Of a stretch of DNA of 12,190 nt, positions 5,630-12,123 are shown piece after piece. The stretch comes from DBFJGL01 sp048394785. Its GTDB lineage: Bacteria; Bacillota; Clostridia; Christensenellales; CAG-917. The position numbers and the translations under genes were made by a program. Positions within the stretch are counted from its first letter, which is position 1. The number at the start of each line of letters is the position of its first letter. The notes below the pieces were generated by a model. That model did not search any database and was not told the DNA's origin. It saw only the letters and a program-made list of their open reading frames with translations. Where the stretch lies: positions 1-12,190 of the forward strand of contig DBFJGL010000069.1 of the NCBI GenBank assembly GCA_048394785.1, written 5' to 3'.

Positions 5630-6883
5630 TTATTCCGCGTCGGTGAGGTAGTCTCGACAGGCGTCTTCGAGGGCGCGGCAGACGTTGAACGCGTCGTCCA
5701 GGTCCTTGCCTTTGACTATCACGCCGTGGTTTGCCATAAAGCACGCCGGCGCGCTGCCGATTGCCGACACTGTGTTTTTAACGAGCATACCCGTCCCGGG
5801 AGGTCCCCACTTGGAGCAGGGAATGCTGTCGCCGAGTACGGAGCGGTATTTTTCGGGGACGGGCAAATCCTTGCCCATTGCCGCGAAAATGCTGCCGTAG
5901 AAGGGGTGTGTATGCACCGTTGCGTTGGTGTTTTTATCGTTAAGCAAAAGCGCGGCGTGGATACCGCGTTCGCTCGTAGGCTTATGCGAACCGCTCCACT
6001 CGCCCGTTTCCATATTGACAAGCGCCATTTGAGAGGGTTGGAGCATAACGTAGTCGATTGCGGACGGCGTGGCGAGCATAGTTTTGTCGTCAAGGCGCAC
6101 GCCGATGTTGCCCCAAGTGCCCTGCACGAGATTTTCGTCAAGCAGTCTTACGCCTGCGGCTTTGATGTCGTCAGCGATTTTTTTCTGTTCGTCGGTGACG
6201 ATAGCGGAGGGTTTGACCTCAGCCGCTTCCATCTTTTCTCCGCTCTCAGCCGCCTTTTGGCTTTTCTGATTGCTCTTGGAGTATTTGAGCTTGAAAACGA
6301 CGTGTTCGAGCGTCGCTTCCAGAATATTCAGCGATTTGGTGCCGCCCTTGTTTTCCGCAAGAATTTCCGCATTCGCGGCTTTATCGAGCACTAACGACGC
6401 CGTAAACACCTCGTCGAGAGTTCTGCCCGTCACAACCGCGCCTGCATCGGGAAGGAAGCAGACGTTGCGCATTCCGCCAAGACACGCCACGACTTCAGCC
6501 GCCGTGTTGGTGGTTGCAAACTTGACGGTGACGCCGCAAATCTGCGCCATATCGTCGAGTATAGCCTTCAAAACTCTGCGTTTTGAGGAAAAAGCGAGAA
6601 TGCTTTTGCTGTCGACAATCGCCGCCGCGCCCGTGTTTTTGCCCTGCCTCAACGCGCAGAACAAGATGACCGCCGCCGCTCTGAAATTGCCCTCCAACTC
6701 CTCGATGTTTTTATCGGTGACGTATGCAACGTCTTCCTCTTTTACGTCGGAATAAGGCGCGTCGGGCTTTGTGATATACATACCCTCGCCCTCTTTTACC
6801 GCAACGTAGCCGCACTCGATATATCCTCTTTCGTGCAGCATCGCCGCGTATTTGGCAATGCTTTCAACGATGACTGCGTTCAT
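5630..6883 (-). CDS. Tandem class II aldolase/adducin-domain protein (degenerate N-domain, intact C-domain)
   Basis: A 417-residue protein, about twice the usual 200-230 for this family. The C-terminal domain (about 230-417) has the full zinc-aldolase set: GTWGNIGVRL (255-264), catalytic Glu305 in KPTSERGIHA, Zn ligands His324 and His326 in VHTHPFYGS, and His386 in MANHGVIVKGKDLDDAF. The Glu-to-HxH spacing of 19 equals that of L-fuculose-1-phosphate aldolase (E73, H92/H94). The N-terminal half (1-190) follows the same C-end pattern (FLPDAGAVVTGRTLDEVF, 143-160), but NHG has become DAG and no HxH is present, so it is probably catalytically dead. A polar linker (about 200-230) joins them. It likely cleaves a phosphorylated ketose to DHAP and an aldehyde. 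The start has GGAG seven bases upstream and overlaps the kinase stop by one base (TAATG), so translation is coupled. Confidence 0.92.
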   Translation of the reverse strand: MNAVIVESIAKYAAMLHERGYIECGYVAVKEGEGMYITKPDAPYSDVKEEDVAYVTDKNIEELEGNFRAAAVILFCALRQGKNTGAAAIVDSKSILAFSSKRRVLKAILDDMAQICGVTVKFATTNTAAEVVACLGGMRNVCFLPDAGAVVTGRTLDEVFTASLVLDKAANAEILAENKGGTKSLNILEATLEHVVFKLKYSKSNQKSQKAAESGEKMEAAEVKPSAIVTDEQKKIADDIKAAGVRLLDENLVQGTWGNIGVRLDDKTMLATPSAIDYVMLQPSQMALVNMETGEWSGSHKPTSERGIHAALLLNDKNTNATVHTHPFYGSIFAAMGKDLPVPEKYRSVLGDSIPCSKWGPPGTGMLVKNTVSAIGSAPACFMANHGVIVKGKDLDDAFNVCRALEDACRDYLTDAE

Positions 6884-8415
6884 TATACTTCTCCTTCAAA
6901 GCGTTTGGAATTAGCTTTAATATACGGCATTCTCAAAGATTTGTACAGCGTTTTGTAATCTCTGAACAGCTCGTCGTAAATCTTTTTGTTGGCGGGATTG
7001 GGCTTATAAGTCTTGTCAATCTGCACGAAAGAACGCGCGTCCGAGAAACTTTTAAGCTCTTTAAGACCGATAAGCGCGATAATCGCACAGCCGAGCGCGC
7101 CTGCGTTGCGCGGATTTTTAACCACGCCGAAATTGCAGCCCGTTGCGTCCGCGATAATCTGCATCCAGCCGTCGTCGAGCGCGCCGCCGCCTATAATACG
7201 GAAATTGTTGCCCTCGAAACCGTAGTCTTTGCGGTAGTTTTCGAGTATCCATCTGAGGTTGTACGCCACGCCCTCGTACACCGCGCGCATAAGATGTTCG
7301 CGCGTATGTATGGGATTGATGTTGAACAGCGTGGAGCGCGTCGTGGTGGAACTGACGGGGCAACGCTCGCCCTGCATCCACGGAGTGCAGATAAGGTGGT
7401 CGGAGCCTGCCGGGACGTTTTTGATTACGTCGTCCATATATGCGTATATACCCTCTCCGAGCTGCTCTTTTTCGTGCGCGAAGAATTGGTCGCAAATCCA
7501 CTGAATATTGCTGCCTGCCGCCTCCGTTATGCCTGCGATAAGGTTCATTTCGGGGTCTGCGGACTGTATCGCCGCCGCGCCGTGCATAAACTTGTTCGCG
7601 GTCTTGGAGGTGGTGGCAACCCACGCGGACGTGCCGAGATAAATGTGCGTGTCGCCGTCGCCGCACATACCCGAACCTACCGCCGCCGCCTGTACGTCGT
7701 CGCAGCCGCCGAACACGGGAGTACCCTCTTTGAGTCCGCATTCCTCAGCCGCTTTTGCGGTGATGCCCTTGCCTATCATATCCGTACTGCGGCAAAGCGG
7801 AGGCAACCGCTTCATATCCACTCCTATGAGAGGGAAAGCCGACATCCAGCTCTTTTTCTTCAAGTCGAGTCCGTATGACGACGCGCCCGAAAGCTCGGCG
7901 TACATCTCGCCCGTGCACTTGAATTTGAGCCAGCCGTTGACGTCGAGGAAATATTTGGTTTTGGCATAAATTTCGGGGCGTTCTTCCTTTACCCACGCCA
8001 TTTTAGCCACGCAGTCCTTGCCCATAATGGGAGTGCCCACAATCATTGTAAACACCTTCTGACCGCCGAGTTTTTTCATAATGCCCTGAGCCTGTTTTTC
8101 CGCTCTGCCGTCCACCCAGGTGATGTTGTTCATCAGGTTGTTGCCCTGCTCGTCGACGGGTATGACTCCCTGCGCCTGCGTGGAAAAGATGATGCCCTTT
8201 ATATCCTCGGCGTCGATATTGGCCTTTTTAATGATGGCTTTGGTAGTCACGCAGACCGCCTTCCAATAATCGTTGGGGTCCTGCTCGACGTGCGCCGGCG
8301 CGGGATAATAGGTGGGATAAGGTTCGGTGACGGTAGTCGTTATATTACCGTTGAAGTCGACAAGCACAGCCTTGTCCGAACTTGTGCCGATATCGTGCGC
8401 GATAATGTATTTCAT
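6883..8415 (-). CDS. FGGY-family sugar/polyol kinase, xylulokinase-like
   Basis: A 510-residue cytoplasmic ATP-dependent kinase of normal FGGY length. Visible motifs: N-terminal phosphate loop DIGTSSDKAVLVD (8-20); the substrate region TWVDGRAEKQ (99-108); GGCDDVQAAAVGSG (236-249), with Asp239 the likely catalytic base by alignment to XylB-type enzymes; YLGTSAWVATT (259-269); GGGALDDGWMQIIAD (409-423) and NPRNAGALGCA (434-444) for nucleotide binding. All are intact. ATG at 8415 has AGGGG five bases upstream. It lies 56 bases after the aminotransferase gene and overlaps the aldolase start by one base. In this setting it would phosphorylate a ketose or polyol to give the aldolase substrate. XylB-like sequence suggests C5 ketoses, but the absence of an isomerase and the aminotransferase neighbour make the substrate uncertain; gluconate, erythritol and ribulose kinases share the fold. 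Confidence 0.93.
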   Translation of the reverse strand: MKYIIAHDIGTSSDKAVLVDFNGNITTTVTEPYPTYYPAPAHVEQDPNDYWKAVCVTTKAIIKKANIDAEDIKGIIFSTQAQGVIPVDEQGNNLMNNITWVDGRAEKQAQGIMKKLGGQKVFTMIVGTPIMGKDCVAKMAWVKEERPEIYAKTKYFLDVNGWLKFKCTGEMYAELSGASSYGLDLKKKSWMSAFPLIGVDMKRLPPLCRSTDMIGKGITAKAAEECGLKEGTPVFGGCDDVQAAAVGSGMCGDGDTHIYLGTSAWVATTSKTANKFMHGAAAIQSADPEMNLIAGITEAAGSNIQWICDQFFAHEKEQLGEGIYAYMDDVIKNVPAGSDHLICTPWMQGERCPVSSTTTRSTLFNINPIHTREHLMRAVYEGVAYNLRWILENYRKDYGFEGNNFRIIGGGALDDGWMQIIADATGCNFGVVKNPRNAGALGCAIIALIGLKELKSFSDARSFVQIDKTYKPNPANKKIYDELFRDYKTLYKSLRMPYIKANSKRFEGEV

Positions 8416-8434
8416 ATTGTCCCCTTTTATGAGA

Positions 8435-8461
8435 AATTCCGCGCGGTTAAGCGGCGGAATT
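8435..8461 (-). other. Intercistronic hairpin between aminotransferase and kinase genes
   Basis: AATTCCGC (8435-8442) pairs perfectly with GCGGAATT (8454-8461) around an 11-base GC-rich loop that can itself partly pair. No T-run follows on the coding strand, so it is not a standard terminator. It could protect or help process the upstream mRNA segment and so set the expression ratio. Confidence 0.55.
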
Positions 8462-8471
8462 CCCGATTATG

Positions 8472-10139
8472 TTATTTTCTTGCGGCGTCTGCGGCGGCTT
8501 GCTCCGCTTTTGCCTTTTTAAGCAGTTTTTCCGCTTTTGCTATCTTCTTGTCGCGCTTGCTTCCCTCGGGATATTGCAAAGCCTTTTTCGCCTTGTATTC
8601 GGCAACCTGCAAGCTGTCCACTTTAGTGCGGCACTTGACAAGCTTGAACACGTCGTCGAAACGGTTCAACGCCTCGTCGATAATCTCGTCCGTATCCGCC
8701 ATAGAGGTGTACAGTCTGCTGCCCGCAAGCGTCACGATGCCGTGCGACATATACGCCGCGCCCATCTGTTCCATCGCCTCTTTTCTGACCATAATCGCGT
8801 CCTGCTTTTTGAGAACTTTAAGCAGATTGAGTATGTTCTTGGAGGAGAAATCGTAGCTCATTGCGCCCGTGCATTCGAGGTGGACGATGGAGCCTTGGTT
8901 GTATGCGACGTAAGGCAGGTCGTGCTTCTTGATGAGCTCGACAAGACCGTCGGTCAGTCTGTTGCCCGCAAGTCCCGCTTTTACGCAGGCGTCCGTCTTC
9001 TGAATTTCCTTGATTGCGACGTAACCTGCCATAGCGGACAGAGGGTTGGCTGCCAAAGTGCCGCCGACGTACGCCTTTTTCGCGCCGCCAGCAACGCCCG
9101 CCGCGAGCAAATCGACGTACTTCGCTTTGCCGCCTATGCCGCCTGCCGCGGGATAACCGCCTGCGACGATTTTACCGAAGATGGTGAGGTCGGGCACGAC
9201 GTCGAACAGTCCCTGCGCGCCGTGAACGCCGACGCGGAAACCTGTGACTACTTCGTCGAAAATGAACAGCGCGCCGTATTTGTCGCAGAGTTCGCGCACC
9301 TTTTTGTTGTAATCGAAATCGACGGGACGGGTGCCGCTTTCGGGACCTACCGGCTCGACGATGACGGCGGCGGTGCCGCCTCTGAAATTCTCGTTGTATT
9401 TGAGGTAGTCCTCGAGCATCTGAGTGTCGTTGGGACGCACCTCGTCAATGACGGAGAAGATGTTGTTGGGTATGCCGAAGGACTCCAAGAACTGTCTTGT
9501 GCCGGGCACTTTCAAACCGTAGACCATCTGGTCGGACCAGCCGTGGTACGCGCCGCCGATTTTGATGACTCTCTTGTTTTTGGTGGCGCATCTCGCAACG
9601 CGGATTGCACCCATTACGGACTCTGTGCCGCTGCCGAGCATACGGAATTTCTCGACGTTGGGCATACATTTGTTGATTTCCTTCGCGATGAGCATCTCAG
9701 CCTCGTGGAAAAGACCCGTCACGGGACCGCATTCGTTGATGAGCTTGATTGCCTCCTCGCGCACGGGAGCGTAGTTGCTGCCCAAAATGGTGGGACCGCC
9801 CGCTTGCAGAAAATCGAAATATTTGTTGCCGTCTATGTCGTAAAGATACGCGCCTTCCGCCTTGGTCATACACATCGGGAAAGGCTTGTTGAACGCAAGA
9901 TTGTGCTGTACGCCGCCCGGAATATACTTCTTAGCCTCGGCGGTTATCGCCTTGGATTTGGCGCATTGCTTGTCGTAATAGTTGTCGCAAATGTCCTTGT
10001 ACGCGTCCTCGGACACGCTGTATATGGGCTTGGAAGTGAGCTCGGCAAGACTCTTGTTAATCTCCTGCGCGTTTGCCCAGCGAGTTACGCCGTAACCGGC
10101 TTCCTTTTTGCCTTTTAACTCGGTATAAGTAACCTTCAT
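8472..10139 (-). CDS. Class III (GSA-aminomutase-like) PLP aminotransferase with long tails
   Basis: A PLP enzyme of fold type I. From the chosen ATG at 10139 it has 555 residues: GSGTES (169-174) for the cofactor phosphate, AYHGWSD (197-203) stacking on the PLP ring, FDEVVTGFR (294-302) with Asp295 on the pyridine nitrogen, and TIFGKIVAGGYP (319-330) with Lys323 as the PLP lysine. These are the glutamate-1-semialdehyde 2,1-aminomutase signatures. An ATG 15 bases upstream has no ribosome site, whereas 10139 has GGAGG five bases before it. The protein exceeds the usual 430 or so residues: about 50 extra at the N-terminus and a Lys/Ala-rich, probably helical tail after about 500. A role in haem synthesis is unlikely, since the neighbours are a sugar kinase and an aldolase and no other haem genes are seen. 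More likely it transaminates or isomerises an amino sugar or amino alcohol in their pathway. First gene of the operon. Confidence 0.93.
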   Translation of the reverse strand: MKVTYTELKGKKEAGYGVTRWANAQEINKSLAELTSKPIYSVSEDAYKDICDNYYDKQCAKSKAITAEAKKYIPGGVQHNLAFNKPFPMCMTKAEGAYLYDIDGNKYFDFLQAGGPTILGSNYAPVREEAIKLINECGPVTGLFHEAEMLIAKEINKCMPNVEKFRMLGSGTESVMGAIRVARCATKNKRVIKIGGAYHGWSDQMVYGLKVPGTRQFLESFGIPNNIFSVIDEVRPNDTQMLEDYLKYNENFRGGTAAVIVEPVGPESGTRPVDFDYNKKVRELCDKYGALFIFDEVVTGFRVGVHGAQGLFDVVPDLTIFGKIVAGGYPAAGGIGGKAKYVDLLAAGVAGGAKKAYVGGTLAANPLSAMAGYVAIKEIQKTDACVKAGLAGNRLTDGLVELIKKHDLPYVAYNQGSIVHLECTGAMSYDFSSKNILNLLKVLKKQDAIMVRKEAMEQMGAAYMSHGIVTLAGSRLYTSMADTDEIIDEALNRFDDVFKLVKCRTKVDSLQVAEYKAKKALQYPEGSKRDKKIAKAEKLLKKAKAEQAAADAARK

Positions 10140-10151
10140 AACGTCCTCCGT
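10140..10151 (-). promoter_or_regulatory. Ribosome binding site deciding the aminotransferase start
   Basis: On the minus strand ACGGAGGACGTT precedes the ATG at 10139, with GGAGG (10145-10149) five bases away. The in-frame ATG at 10154 has only an AT run upstream, so the shorter protein is the better call. Confidence 0.85.
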
Positions 10152-10166
10152 CATATTGATATATAT

Positions 10167-10195
10167 ATTATAACAAACCGTCTATTTATTGTAAA
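10167..10195 (-). promoter_or_regulatory. Promoter of the aminotransferase-kinase-aldolase operon
   Basis: On the minus strand TTTACA (10190-10195, 5 of 6 to consensus), a 17-base spacer and TATAAT (10167-10172, 6 of 6) form a near-perfect sigma-A-type promoter. Predicted start is near 10160, giving a leader of about 20 bases. No riboswitch fits in so short a leader, so any regulation would act at initiation. Confidence 0.82.
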
Positions 10196-10317
10196 TACGG
10201 AAATTAACCGTGTTAACCATACAGATTTAAGAATTTGGCGTTCTTTTGCACAGTTAAACTGCAAATGTAAGAAAACCGACATTTTTCGCCTATCTTACTA
10301 AATTTTTCCGATTAGTA

Positions 10318-10346
10318 TTGATTTTTTCTCTCCGATAGCCTATACT
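10318..10346 (+). promoter_or_regulatory. Promoter of the HU gene
   Basis: TTGATT (10318-10323), exactly 17 bases, then TATACT (10341-10346). Predicted transcription start near 10353 leaves a 20-base leader holding the ribosome site AGGAGG (10363-10368), five bases before the ATG. This suits a highly expressed gene. Confidence 0.82.
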
Positions 10347-10373
10347 ACGGATATACCAAATGAGGAGGTAGTT

Positions 10374-10646
10374 ATGAATAAAGCAGAATTTATTAAGGCA
10401 GTCGCGGCAAAAGCGGATTTGTCCTTAAAAGACGCTACGGCGGCAGTAGAGGCGTACGCGGACGTTATCGCAGACGCGCTCAAAGCGGGTGACAAGGTGG
10501 CAATCGTCGGCTTCGGCACTTACGAAATCAAGGAGAAGGCTGAAAGAAGCGGTTTCAATCCCATAAAGAAAGAAGCTATCGTTATCCCTGCAAGCAAGGC
10601 TCCGGCGTTGAAATTCGGTAAGTCCTTCAAGGATATGTTCAACTAA
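10374..10646 (+). CDS. hup: HU-family DNA-binding protein
   Basis: A 90-residue nucleoid protein of standard HU length, acting as a dimer that bends DNA without strong sequence preference. The N-terminal helical dimerisation part reads MNKAEFIKAVAAKADLSLKD. VGFGTYEIKEKAER (49-62) is the family signature leading into the beta-arm, and FNPIKKEAIVIPASKAP (65-81) contains the Asn-Pro at the arm tip that intercalates into DNA. The C-terminal LKFGKSFKDMFN matches the usual FxxGKxLKDxxN. The arm sequence is slightly unusual (IKKEAIVI in place of the common QTGEEIKI) but nothing essential is missing. It has its own promoter, a strong ribosome site and a terminator, so it is monocistronic and divergent from the aminotransferase operon. 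IHF is the alternative but fits less well in this setting. Confidence 0.97.
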   Translation: MNKAEFIKAVAAKADLSLKDATAAVEAYADVIADALKAGDKVAIVGFGTYEIKEKAERSGFNPIKKEAIVIPASKAPALKFGKSFKDMFN

Positions 10647-10658
10647 GCAACCGAAATG

Positions 10659-10687
10659 AAAAGAGCTTGCTGTGCAAGCTCTTTTTT
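10659..10687 (+). terminator. Intrinsic terminator of the HU gene
   Basis: AAAAGAGCTTGC (10659-10670) pairs perfectly with GCAAGCTCTTTT (10674-10685) over a three-base loop. A six-T run (10682-10687) overlaps the 3' arm. It begins 12 bases after the HU stop codon. Confidence 0.94.
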
Positions 10688-10705
10688 CATACTTTTTTTA
10701 ATGTG

Positions 10706-10946
10706 CAGAGTGCTTGTATAGTAACTCTTGATGCGTAAGCCCACACGGGCTCAGTGTATGTGGTTTACATTCCTGTTTAGGGGATTGCTTCGTCACTCTT
10801 TCATCGCTCCTCGCAATGACAAGAATATATATGCTGTGCGGTGTAATCAATTAAACAAATCTTTTCAGCTCATAGTGTCACTGCGAACGGAGTGAATGTA
10901 ATGAACGGAGTGCGGCAGTCCCCTATGCAGAGGCGTGACTATTTAT
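10706..10946. repeat. Palindromic MITE/REP-like unit, copy 1
   Basis: Starts with CAGAGTGCTTGTATAGTAAC, then a left arm (10778-10821) opening TAGGGGATTGCTTCGTCACT and closing CGCAATGACA. After a 54-base spacer comes a right arm (10876-10925) opening TGTCACTGCGAACGGAGTG and closing GCGGCAGTCCCCTA. The arms are imperfect inverted repeats, and the unit ends with GCAGAGGCGTGACTATTTAT. The arm sequence resembles dispersed GTCATTGCGAGGAGCG...AAGCAATCCC intergenic repeats that, from memory, occur in many bacterial genomes. No ORF of note inside. Confidence 0.8.
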
Positions 10947-10983
10947 CACACGTTCAAGCTTTATCGAAAAACAAGCTAACAGA

Positions 10984-11306
10984 CAGAGTGCTTGTATAGT
11001 AACCCTTGATACAGAGCCCACCCCCTCGCGAAAATCTTTGCGCTCGTTTGATTGCGCCTGATGACGCAATGTTACTCACTTCTTTATTTTCGCTTCTTCC
11101 GCGTGCGTTATGTTACGCGCTTTGCGCTTCACGCTTAATCGCACGCGGGTGACTGTGTATAAGTTGTAGTCGCCTGTTTAGGGGATTGCTTCGTCACTCT
11201 TTCATCGTTCCTCGCAATGACATCATAACTCAACGTGTCACTGCGAACGTAACGAACGCAGTGAGAGTAGTGCGGCAGTCCCCTATGCAGAGACGTGACT
11301 ATTTAT
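10984..11306. repeat. Palindromic MITE/REP-like unit, copy 2, with internal insertion
   Basis: Repeats copy 1 in the same order and direction: the CAGAGTGCTTGTATAGTAAC head (from 10984), left arm (11179-11222), right arm (11236-11285) and tail GCAGAGACGTGACTATTTAT. Differences are a 13-base spacer between the arms instead of 54, and about 123 extra bases between head and left arm. Tandem placement suggests duplication of one unit followed by insertion and deletion. Confidence 0.8.
11021..11143. repeat. Extra segment inserted in repeat copy 2
   Basis: Absent from copy 1. It carries its own inverted repeats: GCGAAAAT (11028-11035) with ATTTTCGC (11086-11093), ATTGCG (11051-11056) with CGCAAT (11065-11070) nested inside, and CCGCGTGCG (11099-11107) with CGCACGCGG (11140-11148) at its right edge. 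It looks like a second small hairpin-forming element. Ends are approximate. Confidence 0.5.
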
Positions 11307-11333
11307 ATTGATAATAATTGTACGTTTCTGTTT

Positions 11334-11364
11334 TGGGGATTGCCGCGCATTGCAAGCAATGACA
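11334..11364. repeat. Solo half-element of the same repeat family
   Basis: TGGGGATTGCCGCGCATTGC and the following AAGCAATGACA keep both ends of the left arm (GGGGATTGC and CAATGACA), but the middle is shortened and there is no right arm. CATTGCAAGCAATG makes a small hairpin. Confidence 0.6.
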
Positions 11365-11411
11365 CTTATTGTATTATGCGCCGTACTCGCGGCGACGCGT
11401 AAAATTTGTGT

Positions 11412-11446
11412 AAACCGACGCTAAAATTTGCCGTTACGGTCGGTTT
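11412..11446 (-). terminator. Weak candidate terminator of the lipoprotein gene
   Basis: AAACCGAC (11412-11419) pairs with GTCGGTTT (11439-11446), with an inner CCGT/ACGG pair (11431-11439) in the loop. Minus-strand sequence past the stem is only loosely T-rich, so termination is uncertain. Confidence 0.35.
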
Positions 11447-11460
11447 CAACAGGTGCCGCC

Positions 11461-12123
11461 CTACTTTTTGGAAACTATATTTCCTGTGGCGGGTTCGATG
11501 AGGAGCGCCCAATAATCCACGCCTTCGCCGATGAAGGAAACGTAATAGTAATAATTATCTCTGTCGCCCGATATGAGTTTGACGTAAATTTCACGGTTCA
11601 ATTCGCCGCCGTTTTCCGCTTTTATGCGGTCTTCAAACTCCTTTTTTGCTATATTCACCACGTCTTCGCCGCCGACGCAGTTTTCGAGAACATTTTTAAG
11701 CGCAACGTCGCACGACGTTTCCCCTGCCGTTATTTTTACGCTCTCGGGCATAAAATCGAGTGCGATAGATGCCTTAAATTCTCCGAAATCGCCGCTGTCG
11801 ACTATCCCCTCGAAACTCTTTTCGCCCGCCGTCAAAGTGAAGTCGAGCTTTTCGTACTCGTGCGATTTCAACGGGGTCACGGTTATCTCGCAAAAATCGG
11901 CGACGTCCGTCGCTTTTCCGTCGGCAAGAAAGTTCTTTTCCCTTCTTCCGAACTCGACGGTGACGGCGTAGCTTTCGTCTTCGCCCGCAAGATAAGCGGA
12001 GGTCATTCTGGACACGTTGTCCGAACTTTTCTTTTCGCCGCCGCGGTTGCACCCTGCAAATACAAGCGCGCACGTCAACATCACCATTATTATTGCAACA
12101 ATAATCAACGCTTTCTTTTTCAT
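11461..12123 (-). CDS. Lipoprotein with PepSY-like C-terminal region
   Basis: From the ATG at 12123 the protein has 220 residues: MKKK, a hydrophobic stretch (ALIIVAIIMVMLTCALV), then the lipobox VFAGC with Cys25 as the lipidated residue, followed by a polar Gly/Lys/Ser linker. This is a typical signal peptidase II precursor, so the protein should be anchored on the outer face of the membrane. The C-terminal part (about 155-220: a Lys/Glu helix, DNYYYYVSFIGEG, then WALLIEPATGNIVSKK) resembles a PepSY-type fold, whose last strand typically reads like DATTGEVL; this is weak. The middle (about 45-150) is beta-rich and unrecognised. A GTG at 12144 would add seven residues before the basic n-region and is less likely. 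Neither start has a visible ribosome site. No neighbour gives functional context. Confidence 0.8.
   Translation of the reverse strand: MKKKALIIVAIIMVMLTCALVFAGCNRGGEKKSSDNVSRMTSAYLAGEDESYAVTVEFGRREKNFLADGKATDVADFCEITVTPLKSHEYEKLDFTLTAGEKSFEGIVDSGDFGEFKASIALDFMPESVKITAGETSCDVALKNVLENCVGGEDVVNIAKKEFEDRIKAENGGELNREIYVKLISGDRDNYYYYVSFIGEGVDYWALLIEPATGNIVSKK

Larger units (their letters stand above)
10688..11460. other. Gene-free repeat-rich intergenic region
   Basis: Between the HU terminator and the lipoprotein stop I find no plausible coding frame, tRNA or known riboswitch. The stretch is mostly the two tandem palindromic units and the solo half-element. The residual sequence is AT-rich, apart from a weak inverted repeat next to the lipoprotein gene. 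Confidence 0.75.

Noticed and set aside
8469..10118. A 549-codon open frame on the plus strand opposite the aminotransferase
   Set aside because: Produced by codon bias of the real gene. The minus-strand protein has all PLP-enzyme motifs, while the plus frame has no recognisable domain and no ribosome site.
8472..10139. Haem-pathway hemL assignment for the aminotransferase
   Set aside because: The motifs fit the aminomutase group, but the two long extensions and the operon with sugar kinase and aldolase point elsewhere; no other haem gene is in the window.
10139..10154. ATG at 10154 as the aminotransferase start
   Set aside because: The GGAGG lies after this codon and serves the ATG at 10139; upstream of 10154 there is only promoter-type AT sequence.
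11309..11323. Second Fur-like box TGATAATAATTGTAC near the solo repeat
   Set aside because: Only the left half matches the 7-1-7 consensus and no promoter or gene start is near.
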